DNA of 64,000 nucleotides from Maribacter sp. ACAM166 (GTDB lineage Bacteria > Bacteroidota > Bacteroidia > Flavobacteriales > Flavobacteriaceae): contig NZ_VAUW01000022.1 of NCBI RefSeq assembly GCF_005771495.1, positions 1 through 64,000 of the forward strand, in the 5' to 3' direction. Below, piece after piece: positions 10,140 to 18,149 of the stretch. How positions within the stretch are numbered: the first letter of the stretch is position 1; each line of letters opens with the position of its first letter. A program made the position numbers and the translations under genes. The notes under the pieces are model-generated. The model did not search any database and was not told where the DNA came from. It saw only the letters and a list, made by a program, of their open reading frames with translations.

Positions 10140-10364
10140 TTAATATTCGTCCTCGTTCCAGAGGTAGTCTTCTTCCGTTGGATAGTCAGGCCAAATCTCT
10201 TCTATTGATTCATAAATCTCGCCACCTTCTTCTTCCATAGATTGTAAATTCTCTACGACTTCTAACGGGGCTCCAGTTCGGATGGAGTAATCAATTAACT
10301 CATCTTTACTTGCCGGCCAAGGGGCATCACTTAAATACGATGCTAATTCTAATGTCCAATACAT
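10140..10364 (-). CDS. DUF2795 family small acidic protein
   Basis: The 74-residue protein starts MYWTLELASYL and contains WPASKDELIDYSIRTGAP, the helix-rich core of DUF2795. This family is widespread and very conserved in Bacteroidetes, where it is one of the small cytosolic proteins of unknown function. The C-terminus is strongly acidic and tyrosine-rich (IWPDYPTEEDYLWNEDEY). It has its own consensus promoter and terminator, which suggests strong independent expression. The family call is confident; no biochemical role can be assigned. Confidence 0.88.
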   Translation of the reverse strand: MYWTLELASYLSDAPWPASKDELIDYSIRTGAPLEVVENLQSMEEEGGEIYESIEEIWPDYPTEEDYLWNEDEY

Positions 10365-10391
10365 AGCAATTGTTTGATTTTAAAATTTTTG

Positions 10392-10421
10392 CAAAAGTAA
10401 TTTTTAAATTGAGATAGCCAA
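10392..10421 (-). promoter_or_regulatory. Consensus Bacteroidetes promoter of the DUF2795 gene
   Basis: On the minus strand, TTG (10421-10419) is followed by exactly 19 bases and then TACTTTTG (10399-10392). This matches the TTG-N19-TAnnTTTG primary sigma consensus of Bacteroidetes. The predicted transcript starts about 20 bases before the ATG at 10364. Confidence 0.75.
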
Positions 10422-10500
10422 GAAATTATAGCAAAAATTCAATTTTTTATCTAATTATTTTTTGCATTGATTAATTGATAACGAATAAATTAGGCATTTA

Positions 10501-11076
10501 TTAGTCCTTTTTTTCAGGAATCCATTTTATTTCATCTGCCTGTATATCCTTGGACAATTTTCGTGCCAATACAAAGAGATAATCTGAAAGTCTATTTAAG
10601 TAAGAAAGCACAGCCGCATCAAAAGCTTCGTCTTCAAATAATAAAGTTGACAATCGTTCTGCTCTTCTGCAAACGGTTCGTGCAATATGACAATATGACA
10701 CGGTCGTGTGACCACCGGGAAGAATAAAATGAGTCATTTGAGGTAATTGACTATCCATTTCGTCTATAGCAATCTCTAAAAATTGCAGTTCTTCTGACCC
10801 TATCTTAGGAATCTTTAAGCGCTGTTCACCATTTTTCAATACCGCCTTTTGTGGGTCTGTCGCTAAAATTGCTCCAACGGTAAATAGACTTTTCTGAATC
10901 TTTATTAATTGTTGTTTGCTATTTGGGTCAATTTCTTGGTCTCTTATGAGGCCTAACCAAGAGTTTAACTCATCTACCGTACCATAACTTTCAATTCGGC
11001 TATGATACTTTGGGACACGTGTGCCACCGAAAAGCCCCGTGGTACCATCATCTCCTGTCTTCGTGTATATCTTCAT
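10501..11076 (-). CDS. Cob(I)yrinic acid a,c-diamide adenosyltransferase, PduO type
   Basis: This enzyme transfers adenosyl from ATP to cob(I)alamin to make adenosylcobalamin. At 191 residues it has the full PduO-type layout: N-terminal KIYTKTGDDGTTGLFGG for ATP binding, YGTVDELNSWLG, then LPGGHTTVSYCHIARTVCRRAER and LNRLSDYLF in the helical bundle. The product would serve the AdoCbl-dependent regulator predicted in the carotenoid operon at 49 kb and any B12 enzymes elsewhere. The gene is not in a cobalamin synthesis cluster, so it probably acts in salvage. A tiny membrane-protein gene lies upstream on the same strand. Confidence 0.95.
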   Translation of the reverse strand: MKIYTKTGDDGTTGLFGGTRVPKYHSRIESYGTVDELNSWLGLIRDQEIDPNSKQQLIKIQKSLFTVGAILATDPQKAVLKNGEQRLKIPKIGSEELQFLEIAIDEMDSQLPQMTHFILPGGHTTVSYCHIARTVCRRAERLSTLLFEDEAFDAAVLSYLNRLSDYLFVLARKLSKDIQADEIKWIPEKKD

Positions 11077-11200
11077 TTTTTTAATAAACGTTTTTGTGAT
11101 GATGTATTAGTAAGCATACTATTAAAAGATTCGATTTTATTGATATTTAAAATAGATAGCAATCAATTTTAATTTAGTTTTTCACTATCAATCTTTGTGC

Positions 11201-11217
11201 TGAGCGCAGTCGAAGTA
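11201..11217 (+). repeat. Short GAGCGCAGTCGAAG intergenic motif
   Basis: The string TGAGCGCAGTCGAAG lies between two genes. It matches a short dispersed motif I associate with Flavobacteriaceae intergenic regions and is similar to the GTCAGTTCGAG repeat family. The function is unknown. Confidence 0.3.
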
Positions 11218-11230
11218 ATCAACCATCAAC

Positions 11231-11377
11231 CTATTCTTTTTCTCTCTTATCCTTACGTTCATAATCACTCATAAATGTTTTTGATTTTCGCGTTTTAGAT
11301 TTATTCCTGTTCGTAATGGTAACCACCAAATAAAGGGCAAATACGACACCAAGAATTATATAAATAGTATTATTCAT
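11231..11377 (-). CDS. Small membrane-anchored basic protein (48 aa)
   Basis: Read from ATG 11377 to TAG 11231 on the minus strand, this encodes 48 residues. There is one transmembrane helix (about residues 4-22, IYIILGVVFALYLVVTI) followed by a highly charged cytosolic tail (NRNKSKTRKSK, then DYERKDKREKE). The sharp hydrophobic/charged division and uninterrupted frame support a real gene. Similar short proteins occur widely in Flavobacteriia as hypothetical proteins. It sits between the methyltransferase-like gene and the adenosyltransferase gene, all on the minus strand. Confidence 0.6.
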   Translation of the reverse strand: MNNTIYIILGVVFALYLVVTITNRNKSKTRKSKTFMSDYERKDKREKE

Positions 11378-11407
11378 TATACATTGATTTGGCTTAAAAT
11401 TACTGGT

Positions 11408-11902
11408 TTATATCCGAATTTTAAAATGTTCTTTGACCTGTTCTTTTCTGAAGAAAACAACACCACAATAAAATATGTCTACAGTGACACGTACACAGTC
11501 TAGCTCTTTTAGTCGCTCCCAACGTTCTAGGGTGTTCTTGTTCTTATGAATGCCATCTACTACTAACATTGTGATGCTTTTTAGTTTATGAATCTCTAGG
11601 TCACTCGACTGAAGGTCATTTATATTCCCAAAAATCACATCAGAGTTGTTGTTAATCAATGAAACCGTTGGGCAATTTGTTTTGATTTTTTGTGCGATAT
11701 CCTCATTGTTAACGAGTAATCGTACTGTCTTATAATCAAAATAAGAAATGCTTTTGATGAGTACTTTTTCGGTGATAGGTAATCTTAACTTATTTTTTTT
11801 ATAGAGGCATTTTGTCACATAGTCATATACGAATGGTGAGTGCACTCCATGTTGGTTGGTGGCTGAAAAACAAAATTTAATAAAGGATATAAATCGAAAC
11901 AC
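11408..11902 (-). CDS. Shortened SAM-methyltransferase-like protein lacking its core
   Basis: Both ends match a flavobacterial class I methyltransferase family of about 235 residues. The N-terminus carries TNQHGVHSPFVYDYVTKC, and the C-terminus carries the strand-helix pattern VDGIHKNKNTLERWERLK, IFYCGVVFFRKEQ and a final EHFKIRI. The middle, where the family carries its glycine-rich SAM-binding loop, is absent: the protein is only 164 residues and has no GxGxG-like motif. It may be an internally deleted relic kept as a non-catalytic protein, or a distinct short subfamily. The start at 11902 follows normal family spacing. Confidence 0.6.
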   Translation of the reverse strand: MFRFISFIKFCFSATNQHGVHSPFVYDYVTKCLYKKNKLRLPITEKVLIKSISYFDYKTVRLLVNNEDIAQKIKTNCPTVSLINNNSDVIFGNINDLQSSDLEIHKLKSITMLVVDGIHKNKNTLERWERLKELDCVRVTVDIFYCGVVFFRKEQVKEHFKIRI

Positions 11903-12283
11903 TAGTTACTTATTCGTTTTCTTTCAAAAGTAAGAATTGTGATGCAACTTAAAATTGAAACATGATATATAATGTGATGCTGGAGTTGATTATTAAGGAT
12001 AAAATTAGTAATCTTAAATATTAAAGAGTGCTTTAACTCTATACCTATACAAGTTTAGGTTAGTTTGTTTTGGCAGTCAATATCAACGCTTTACTTGCCT
12101 TTGTATTTTTTTATAATCTAGTAATTTCTGTTTTTCCTTTAGTTAGAGATTGTTTTAGTGATGTTTGTTTGAATCGACTCAATCGTTGTGTTTTTTAGGA
12201 CTAAAAAAGCATCAGTGCTTGTACCTTGGGCATGATCAAAAAAAAATAAAAAGGGGAGCAGTTGCTACGATTGTTGATGTCAT

Positions 12284-12326
12284 AACATAGGTTTATAACG
12301 CTTAAGTAGCGGGAGAAACCTATGTT
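12284..12326. repeat. Nested inverted repeat of unknown role
   Basis: AACATAGGTTT (12284-12294) and AAACCTATGTT (12316-12326) form a perfect 11-bp outer stem. Inside the 21-base loop, CGCT and AGCG form a second short stem around TAAGT. Neither strand continues into a T tract, so it does not look like a simple terminator. It could be a structured RNA, a protein-binding palindrome or a mobile-element relic. Confidence 0.5.
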
Positions 12327-12390
12327 GTTTGTCATGTATGGATGAGCGGTATTTCACCTTAGTTAGAAGTTAGAATTGGCCCACCTATAA

Positions 12391-12420
12391 TTTATCAGAA
12401 GTATTGTACTTACTGATAAA
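12391..12420 (-). terminator. Hairpin downstream of the uup gene
   Basis: TTTATCAG-AAGTA and TACTT-A-CTGATAAA pair into a 13-bp stem with one bulged base and a three-base loop, 24 bases after the uup stop. There is no strong U tract on the minus strand, so the terminator reading is tentative. Confidence 0.45.
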
Positions 12421-12444
12421 TGCGTATTTGGTTTTTATAAAATC

Positions 12445-14316
12445 CTAGCTTTCCATAAGTGCCGATAACTCGAACCAACGTTCTGTCTTACCCTCGATTG
12501 TTCTATTTACTTCTTTTAATTCAATGGATAGTGCGTTGATATCATCACCGGATAAGGAGCCATCGGTAAACTTACCTTGAAGTACGACTTTCTGTTTTTC
12601 CAATTTTTGGATTTCTCGTTCCAGTTTCTTGAATTCTTGCTGTTCTGCGTATGATACTTTAGGAGTATTATCAGGTTCCTTCCAATTCGTTTTTGTCGAG
12701 GTTTGAATCTCTTTTTGTTCCCTTTTTTCTAGAATTTGGCTGTCTTCATAGGCTCTAAAATCTGAATAGTTCCCAGGAAAATCCTCAACAACCGCATCGC
12801 CTCTAAATACAAATAAGTGATCTACAATTTTATCCATAAAGTAACGATCGTGAGAAACAACCAAAAGACACCCTTGAAAATCCATCAAGAAACTTTCTAA
12901 TACATTGAGCGTTACAATATCCAAATCATTGGTAGGCTCATCTAATATTAAAAAATTAGGATTTTGAATTAGTATGGTACATAAATAAAGACGCTTACGT
13001 TCACCACCACTCAGTTTATCTACGAAATCGTATTGCTTTTTTCTATCGAAAAGAAAGCGTTCTAGAAGTTGTTGTGCCGATATCTGTTTACCTTTCATCA
13101 AAGGAATGTAGTCCCCGAATTCACGAATGACATCAATAACTTTTTGGCCTTCTTTTATTTTGATTCCCTTTTGTGTATAATAGCCGAATTTAATAGTATC
13201 GCCTACGACTACTTTACCACCATCTGGTTCATCTTGGCCGGAAAGAATATTTAGAAAAGTCGATTTCCCTGTTCCATTTTTACCTATAATACCAATACGT
13301 TCCCCTTTTTGGAAAACGTATTCAAACTTATCTAGAATAGGTTTACCTGGATAGGATTTTGATATTTTGTGGAGCTCTAGAATTTTACTCCCTACACGCT
13401 CCATATTAAGTTCTAATTGAACTTGATGGTCATTTCTTCGCTGACTTGCCTTTTCTTTAATAGTAGTGAAATCATCTATTCTAGACTTAGATTTGGTTGT
13501 ACGGGCCTTAGGTTGCCTTCTCATCCAATCCAATTCCTTTTTAAAAAGTAATTCTGTTTTATGTTGCTCTACGGATTCTTGTTCGATACGGGCTTCCCTT
13601 TTCTCTAAATAGTAAGAGTAATTTCCTTTATAAGGATATAGTTTACCGTTCTCTAGTTCTATAATTTCATTACAAACACGTTCAAGAAAATAACGATCAT
13701 GCGTGACCATAAAAAGGGTCATGTTTTCTTTTGCAAAAAATTCTTCTAACCACTCGATCATTTCTAAATCTAAGTGGTTGGTAGGCTCATCCAACACCAA
13801 TAAATCAGGCTTATTAATCAGTGCATTGGCCAAAGCCAAACGCTTTTTTTGTCCACCAGAAAGTTTATCCACTTTGGCGTGTAAATCATCAAGTTTTAGC
13901 TTTGATAAAATCTGCTTGTATTGAGTTTCAAAATCCCAAGCCTCAAAACGATCCATAGCATCAAATGCTTTCTGATATGCATCAGCGTCTTCCGGGTTTA
14001 GCAACGCTTTTTCATAATTTAAAAGTACCTGTAAGACTTCATTATCAGAGGCGAAAATCGTTTCTTCGACCGTTAAATTAGGGTCCATTACTGGTTCTTG
14101 CGCCAAAAAGGAAACACGTGTAGATTTACGGTAGTTCACTTGTCCGGTATCCGGAGTATCAGCGCCCGAAAGAATATTAAGGATGGACGTTTTTCCGGTA
14201 CCGTTTTTAGCGATCAAGGCAATTTTTTGGTTTTTGTTGATCCCAAAAGAGAGGTTTTCAAAAAGCACCAATTCGCCATAGGATTTAGAAATATTTTCAA
14301 CGGTAAGTAGATTCAT
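12445..14316 (-). CDS. uup: ABC-F family ATPase, Uup-like
   Basis: This soluble protein has two ABC ATPase domains and no membrane segment. Domain 1 has Walker A AKNGTGKTS (about residues 36-44), signature LSGGQKKRLALA and LVLDEPTNHLD. A linker with charged helices (about 240-310) follows, then domain 2 with GKNGTGKST, LSGGERKRLYL and LILDEPTNDLD. The C-terminal ~70 residues form a coiled coil (EFKKLEREIQKLEKQK), which marks the Uup branch. Uup acts on ribosomes or branched DNA and influences transposon precise excision. The 623-residue length is normal. The gene lies 17 bases after the DUF4105 gene on the same strand and is probably co-transcribed. Confidence 0.93.
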   Translation of the reverse strand: MNLLTVENISKSYGELVLFENLSFGINKNQKIALIAKNGTGKTSILNILSGADTPDTGQVNYRKSTRVSFLAQEPVMDPNLTVEETIFASDNEVLQVLLNYEKALLNPEDADAYQKAFDAMDRFEAWDFETQYKQILSKLKLDDLHAKVDKLSGGQKKRLALANALINKPDLLVLDEPTNHLDLEMIEWLEEFFAKENMTLFMVTHDRYFLERVCNEIIELENGKLYPYKGNYSYYLEKREARIEQESVEQHKTELLFKKELDWMRRQPKARTTKSKSRIDDFTTIKEKASQRRNDHQVQLELNMERVGSKILELHKISKSYPGKPILDKFEYVFQKGERIGIIGKNGTGKSTFLNILSGQDEPDGGKVVVGDTIKFGYYTQKGIKIKEGQKVIDVIREFGDYIPLMKGKQISAQQLLERFLFDRKKQYDFVDKLSGGERKRLYLCTILIQNPNFLILDEPTNDLDIVTLNVLESFLMDFQGCLLVVSHDRYFMDKIVDHLFVFRGDAVVEDFPGNYSDFRAYEDSQILEKREQKEIQTSTKTNWKEPDNTPKVSYAEQQEFKKLEREIQKLEKQKVVLQGKFTDGSLSGDDINALSIELKEVNRTIEGKTERWFELSALMES

Positions 14317-14333
14317 GTAAGGTATCTTGATTT

Positions 14334-15518
14334 TTATTTTTTACGTTGATTCACATTTTTAAAATGATACAACAGAAATAGGTAACGTACTGCTAAAGCA
14401 AGTATGATGAATATCAACAGTATAGAAAATACTTGAATTTTTAATATCCAAAGCAAACAGGTAATGAATAATAAAACGAGAAGCAGCGCCAAATAAATGC
14501 TTATCCATTTTGGCATTTCTCTTTTCATAAGTAGAAATCCAATAAATGCATTTGGAGCAAAAGCCCATAAGGCATTATAATTCAATTTCGTGGCCAAGTG
14601 GTCTGTACCAATCCAAAGGAATATGATTAAAATTCCTGATAAGCCTGTGAGCATAAATAACGAAAAATCTAGACATTTGGTTCGTCGTTTGTTTTTATAA
14701 TCTGCTAAGGTAATCCAAATGACAAGAGTCAAAAGAAGACCAAGCCAAAAGGCGGGTGTCAAAATAAAAAGTGAATTATCGTCTTGTTCTGGAATATCCA
14801 ATAAAACAGATTCTTGTTTAACTATTTGTTTGTCATTTAGGGTTGTATGCTGCATTTGTTGGTACACATAAATAGGTAAAAACAAATGCTCATAAGGTGT
14901 AGCCTTTCGGTCAATTACTGAGCCCAGTGCTAAGTCAATTCCGAAATTAGACCAAGTGTTAGGGTTTAGTTTCAAACGGATTAACTCCCGAAACGTAGAT
15001 CGATTTTCTAGGTAATCGTAATCGAATTTAAATGTACTCCCTAAAGTCTTTTCAAAGACCATAGGTATTCTGGTAGCACAATTATCAAATAAGAAATCGT
15101 ATTTATATCTTTTATTTTCTGGCAGCAAGTTGTGCTCCAAAAAAGCGACAATTTTAGTGCGCTGTTCTACGTCTAAATCTAATACTTGTTCTCTAATCCA
15201 TCGTTTATCCTTTTGATATGACTTATCGAAGTATTTAAATGGCATCCTAGAAATGGTGTAAGCCAATTTACCACGAACGAAATTGAGGTAGAAGTTAGGG
15301 TCTTCAAAATCATACGTTCCATACCCATACACTTCATCAATTCCCAAAGTAGGGTCTTGTAATCTAATCGCACTATGTCCAAATTTGGCAGCTAAATCTT
15401 CACCAGTTCCAACAGTCAATACGCTTATTTTCGATAATGGAGATAGTTCCGCACCTTGGGAATGACCCAAAATCGCAGCTAGGAATAGTAATAAAGAAAA
15501 AATGATTTTTTTGAACAT
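14334..15518 (-). CDS. DUF4105 (Lnb-type) membrane-anchored periplasmic protein
   Basis: I place the start at the ATG at 15518, because it gives a clean signal peptide (MFKKIIFSLLLFLAAILGHSQ). The upstream in-frame ATG at 15545 would add nine polar residues. The N-terminal half has the DUF4105/Lnb periplasmic domain, with FGHSAIRLQDP, YGYGTYDF, and NFVRGKLAY followed by DNCATRIP. The conserved His and Cys suggest a papain-like (NlpC/P60-related) hydrolase fold. The C-terminal ~140 residues contain about five hydrophobic helices, so the domain is tethered to the inner membrane. The substrate is unknown; cell-envelope processing is the likely setting. Confidence 0.82.
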   Translation of the reverse strand: MFKKIIFSLLLFLAAILGHSQGAELSPLSKISVLTVGTGEDLAAKFGHSAIRLQDPTLGIDEVYGYGTYDFEDPNFYLNFVRGKLAYTISRMPFKYFDKSYQKDKRWIREQVLDLDVEQRTKIVAFLEHNLLPENKRYKYDFLFDNCATRIPMVFEKTLGSTFKFDYDYLENRSTFRELIRLKLNPNTWSNFGIDLALGSVIDRKATPYEHLFLPIYVYQQMQHTTLNDKQIVKQESVLLDIPEQDDNSLFILTPAFWLGLLLTLVIWITLADYKNKRRTKCLDFSLFMLTGLSGILIIFLWIGTDHLATKLNYNALWAFAPNAFIGFLLMKREMPKWISIYLALLLVLLFITCLLWILKIQVFSILLIFIILALAVRYLFLLYHFKNVNQRKK

Positions 15519-15763
15519 ACTTTTGCGTACTGAAAGCAGCTGCAAAGATGCGAATAATAACAGATTTAATCCTAAAAGGTTCTATAATTTCCCGGTAGTG
15601 TAAGAAGTTATCAACTTCTCCATTTCAAAACTAATTTTACTTTCTTGGTTTAGAACAAAGAACCAATAGAATTATGTTATTTTTATGGCCGATAAAGTAT
15701 GGGAAAATTCTATTTTTCTATACTTTATTCGTAAACATTTGTTTCAGCCAAAGTGAGAATGCC

Positions 15764-16501
15764 ATGAAAAAACATATCCCTAATTTTATTACTTTATTGA
15801 ATGTATTCTGTGGCTGTGTAGCTACTGTTTTTGCAGTTTTGAACCGATTGGAAATCGCTGCACTATTTGTTGCGCTAGGTATTTTCTTTGATTTCTTTGA
15901 CGGATTGGCGGCTAGGGTTCTAGATGTAAAGAGTGAATTGGGACTGCAATTAGACTCTTTGGCAGATATGATAACTAGTGGCTTAGTACCAGGAATCGTA
16001 ATGTTTCAATTATTAGCCATGTCACAAACGGACGGATGGGGAGACGGATCTCACTTTTTTATGAATTCGGGTGAGTTTAAGTTGATGCACCTAGTACCAT
16101 TTATTGGATTTATCATCACCATGGCATCCGGTTATCGATTGGCAAAATTTAATTTAGATGAAAATCAAACATCATCCTTTATTGGTTTGCCAACTCCTGC
16201 CAATGCGTTATTGATACTTTCGTTACCGCTTATATTATTGTATCAGAATAATGATTTTTTAAATAGTATCATTCTCAACCAATGGTTTTTAATTGGGTTA
16301 ACCCTTTTAAGTGCTTATGTACTAAATTGTAGTTTGCCATTGTTCGCTTTGAAGTTTAAGAACACAAGCTTTAAGGATAATGCCATGCGTTATATTTTTT
16401 TAATCATTAGCGTAGTGCTCCTTGTAACTATGCAATATTTAGCTATTCCTTTGATAATTCTTTTTTATGTAGTAAGTTCTTTTGTAGAGGAGAGACTGTA
16501 A
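15764..16501 (+). CDS. pssA: CDP-diacylglycerol-serine O-phosphatidyltransferase
   Basis: This enzyme makes phosphatidylserine from CDP-diacylglycerol and serine, the route to phosphatidylethanolamine. The CDP-alcohol phosphatidyltransferase signature DG-x2-AR-x8-G-x3-D-x3-D is complete in DGLAARVLDVKSELGLQLD followed by SLADM. Several transmembrane helices cover the protein. I chose ATG 15764, which begins MKKHIPNFITLLNVFCG as in the family. An upstream in-frame ATG at 15674 would add 30 residues resembling a second hydrophobic leader and is less likely. The DinB-like gene follows after eight bases. Confidence 0.93.
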   Translation: MKKHIPNFITLLNVFCGCVATVFAVLNRLEIAALFVALGIFFDFFDGLAARVLDVKSELGLQLDSLADMITSGLVPGIVMFQLLAMSQTDGWGDGSHFFMNSGEFKLMHLVPFIGFIITMASGYRLAKFNLDENQTSSFIGLPTPANALLILSLPLILLYQNNDFLNSIILNQWFLIGLTLLSAYVLNCSLPLFALKFKNTSFKDNAMRYIFLIISVVLLVTMQYLAIPLIILFYVVSSFVEERL

Positions 16502-16509
16502 TGTTTTAA

Positions 16510-17037
16510 ATGAATATGATTATGGAAGATGAGAATTTAGAATTTTGGTTAAGTGGAACATTACCGAATATACTCGATGCTTTACAACCAGCAGCCCATG
16601 CGTTGTTGCAATCTGAGCGGGAATTAAAAAAGTATACCGCTGATTTTCCTAAAGAATTATTGTGGGCAAAAGCGAGTGGTCGTGCTTCTGTGGGTTTTCA
16701 CATGAATCATTTAACGGGAGTTTTAGACCGACTGTTGACCTATGCAAAGGGTGAATCACTATCTGAAGAACAGTTTAAATTCTTGAAACAAGAAGGCTCT
16801 TTTAATTTAGCAACGGATGTTGAAGACTTACAAGCGCTTTTTTCTTCAAAGGTTGCCGAAACTTTACGTTATTTTGAGACGCTACCAGAAGATAGTTTAG
16901 CAAATAAAAGAACAGTGGGTAGAAAAAAACTACCGACGACAGTATTAGGTTTGTTATTTCATGCAGCAGAACATAGTCAGCGCCATATTGGGCAGTTATT
17001 GGTTACCGTAAGCGTCTTAAAATCGAATGCTATATAA
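16510..17037 (+). CDS. DinB-like four-helix protein
   Basis: The 175-residue protein has the DinB/YfiT-type layout: a helical bundle with a metal-site histidine in VGFHMNHLTGVLDRL and paired histidines in HAAEHSQRHIGQLL near the C-terminus. Such proteins include thiol-dependent transferases and many of unknown activity. The start is ambiguous, with in-frame ATGs at 16510, 16516 and 16522. It lies eight bases after pssA and 30 before an FAD oxidoreductase, so it is probably in the same operon. The substrate is unknown. Confidence 0.85.
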   Translation: MNMIMEDENLEFWLSGTLPNILDALQPAAHALLQSERELKKYTADFPKELLWAKASGRASVGFHMNHLTGVLDRLLTYAKGESLSEEQFKFLKQEGSFNLATDVEDLQALFSSKVAETLRYFETLPEDSLANKRTVGRKKLPTTVLGLLFHAAEHSQRHIGQLLVTVSVLKSNAI

Positions 17038-17067
17038 GCAGATTGTAATCAGAATTAAATACGAATA

Positions 17068-18126
17068 ATGAACAAATCGGTTCTTATAGTTGGCGCGGGT
17101 TTAACCGGACTTTTAACCGCATACCGACTGCAACAACTTGGTTATACTGTTACACTAGTAGAAGCACGAGACAGAATTGGTGGTAGAATTCATACATTGC
17201 AATCGGGTAGTGCTAAAGTTGAAATGGGAGCGACTTGGTTCAATGAAACCCATCATCAGTTATTGAAGCTTATAACTGAATTTGAGATTCCTTATTTTGA
17301 GCAATTTCTAACCGGTATTTCTTATTTTCAAACCTTTTCGAATGTTCCGCCTCAAGAAATAAAGGTGCCGAATGACAGCCCTAGTTACAGATTCAAAAAT
17401 GGAACGATTGATTTATTACAGGCAATTTATAATAAGTTGAAACCAAATACAGTCCGTTTAAACGAGCCTGTTTTAGAAATTGACTTTCAAAATGATAAGG
17501 TGCAAGTAACTACAACTGTACAAAATCTAGAAGCGGATTTTGTAATTACTACGTTGCCACCTGCAGTATTGATAAATCAAATTAAATTCTCACCTGAATT
17601 AGCCAGCGATATTAGTTCATTAGCCGAACAAACACATACATGGATGCAAGACTCCATAAAAATAGCTTTTACGTATAAAAATCCATTTTGGAGAGAACAA
17701 GGTAAATCAGGAACTATCTTTAGTAATGTAGGTCCGCTGACCGAGTTTTATGATCAATCTAATTTAGAGGAGCAATCGTACGCTCTTGTTGGTTTTGCTT
17801 CTGGCAGTTGCGCTAGAGTATCAAAAGAACAGCGTATCGAAAAAATAGAAGCACAATTGAAAATGGTATTCGGCGAACAAGCGTTGGACTATGAATCGTA
17901 TCATGAAACCTTGTGGTTTCAAGAAGAATTTACCAAATCTGCCCATCAAGCAGATAATTTGTTTCCGCACCAAAACGGCGGGCACCCATTATACCAAAAT
18001 TCATTATTCGAAAATCGATTGTTTATTTCAGGGTCAGAAACTTCAACCCACCATTCGGGGTATATGGAAGGAGCAGTTTTTGCGGTTGAAACTGCTTTGA
18101 AATTGATTAAATTAGTTAAAACTTAG
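17068..18126 (+). CDS. FAD-dependent amine oxidase-like oxidoreductase
   Basis: The N-terminus carries a dinucleotide-binding motif (VGAGLTGLLTAYRL) followed by VEARDRIGGRIHT, the GG-motif of the flavin monoamine oxidase/protoporphyrinogen oxidase/phytoene desaturase superfamily. The C-terminus has the FAD-contacting segment ETSTHHSGYMEGAV. At 352 residues it is short for a monoamine oxidase (about 430 or more), with a compact substrate domain. No signal peptide is present, so it is cytosolic. The substrate is open: a polyamine, an amino compound or a lipid-derived molecule. The position after pssA and the DinB-like gene does not settle it. Confidence 0.85.
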   Translation: MNKSVLIVGAGLTGLLTAYRLQQLGYTVTLVEARDRIGGRIHTLQSGSAKVEMGATWFNETHHQLLKLITEFEIPYFEQFLTGISYFQTFSNVPPQEIKVPNDSPSYRFKNGTIDLLQAIYNKLKPNTVRLNEPVLEIDFQNDKVQVTTTVQNLEADFVITTLPPAVLINQIKFSPELASDISSLAEQTHTWMQDSIKIAFTYKNPFWREQGKSGTIFSNVGPLTEFYDQSNLEEQSYALVGFASGSCARVSKEQRIEKIEAQLKMVFGEQALDYESYHETLWFQEEFTKSAHQADNLFPHQNGGHPLYQNSLFENRLFISGSETSTHHSGYMEGAVFAVETALKLIKLVKT

Positions 18127-18149
18127 TTAGCTCATACAATTATTTGAAT

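Larger units (their letters stand above)
11903..12444. other. Gene-free stretch with structured repeats
   Basis: No ORF with coding character is visible over 540 bases. The stretch holds a nested inverted repeat at 12284-12326 and a terminator-like hairpin at 12391-12420, both listed separately. The rest is AT-rich and I see nothing in it. Confidence 0.5.
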
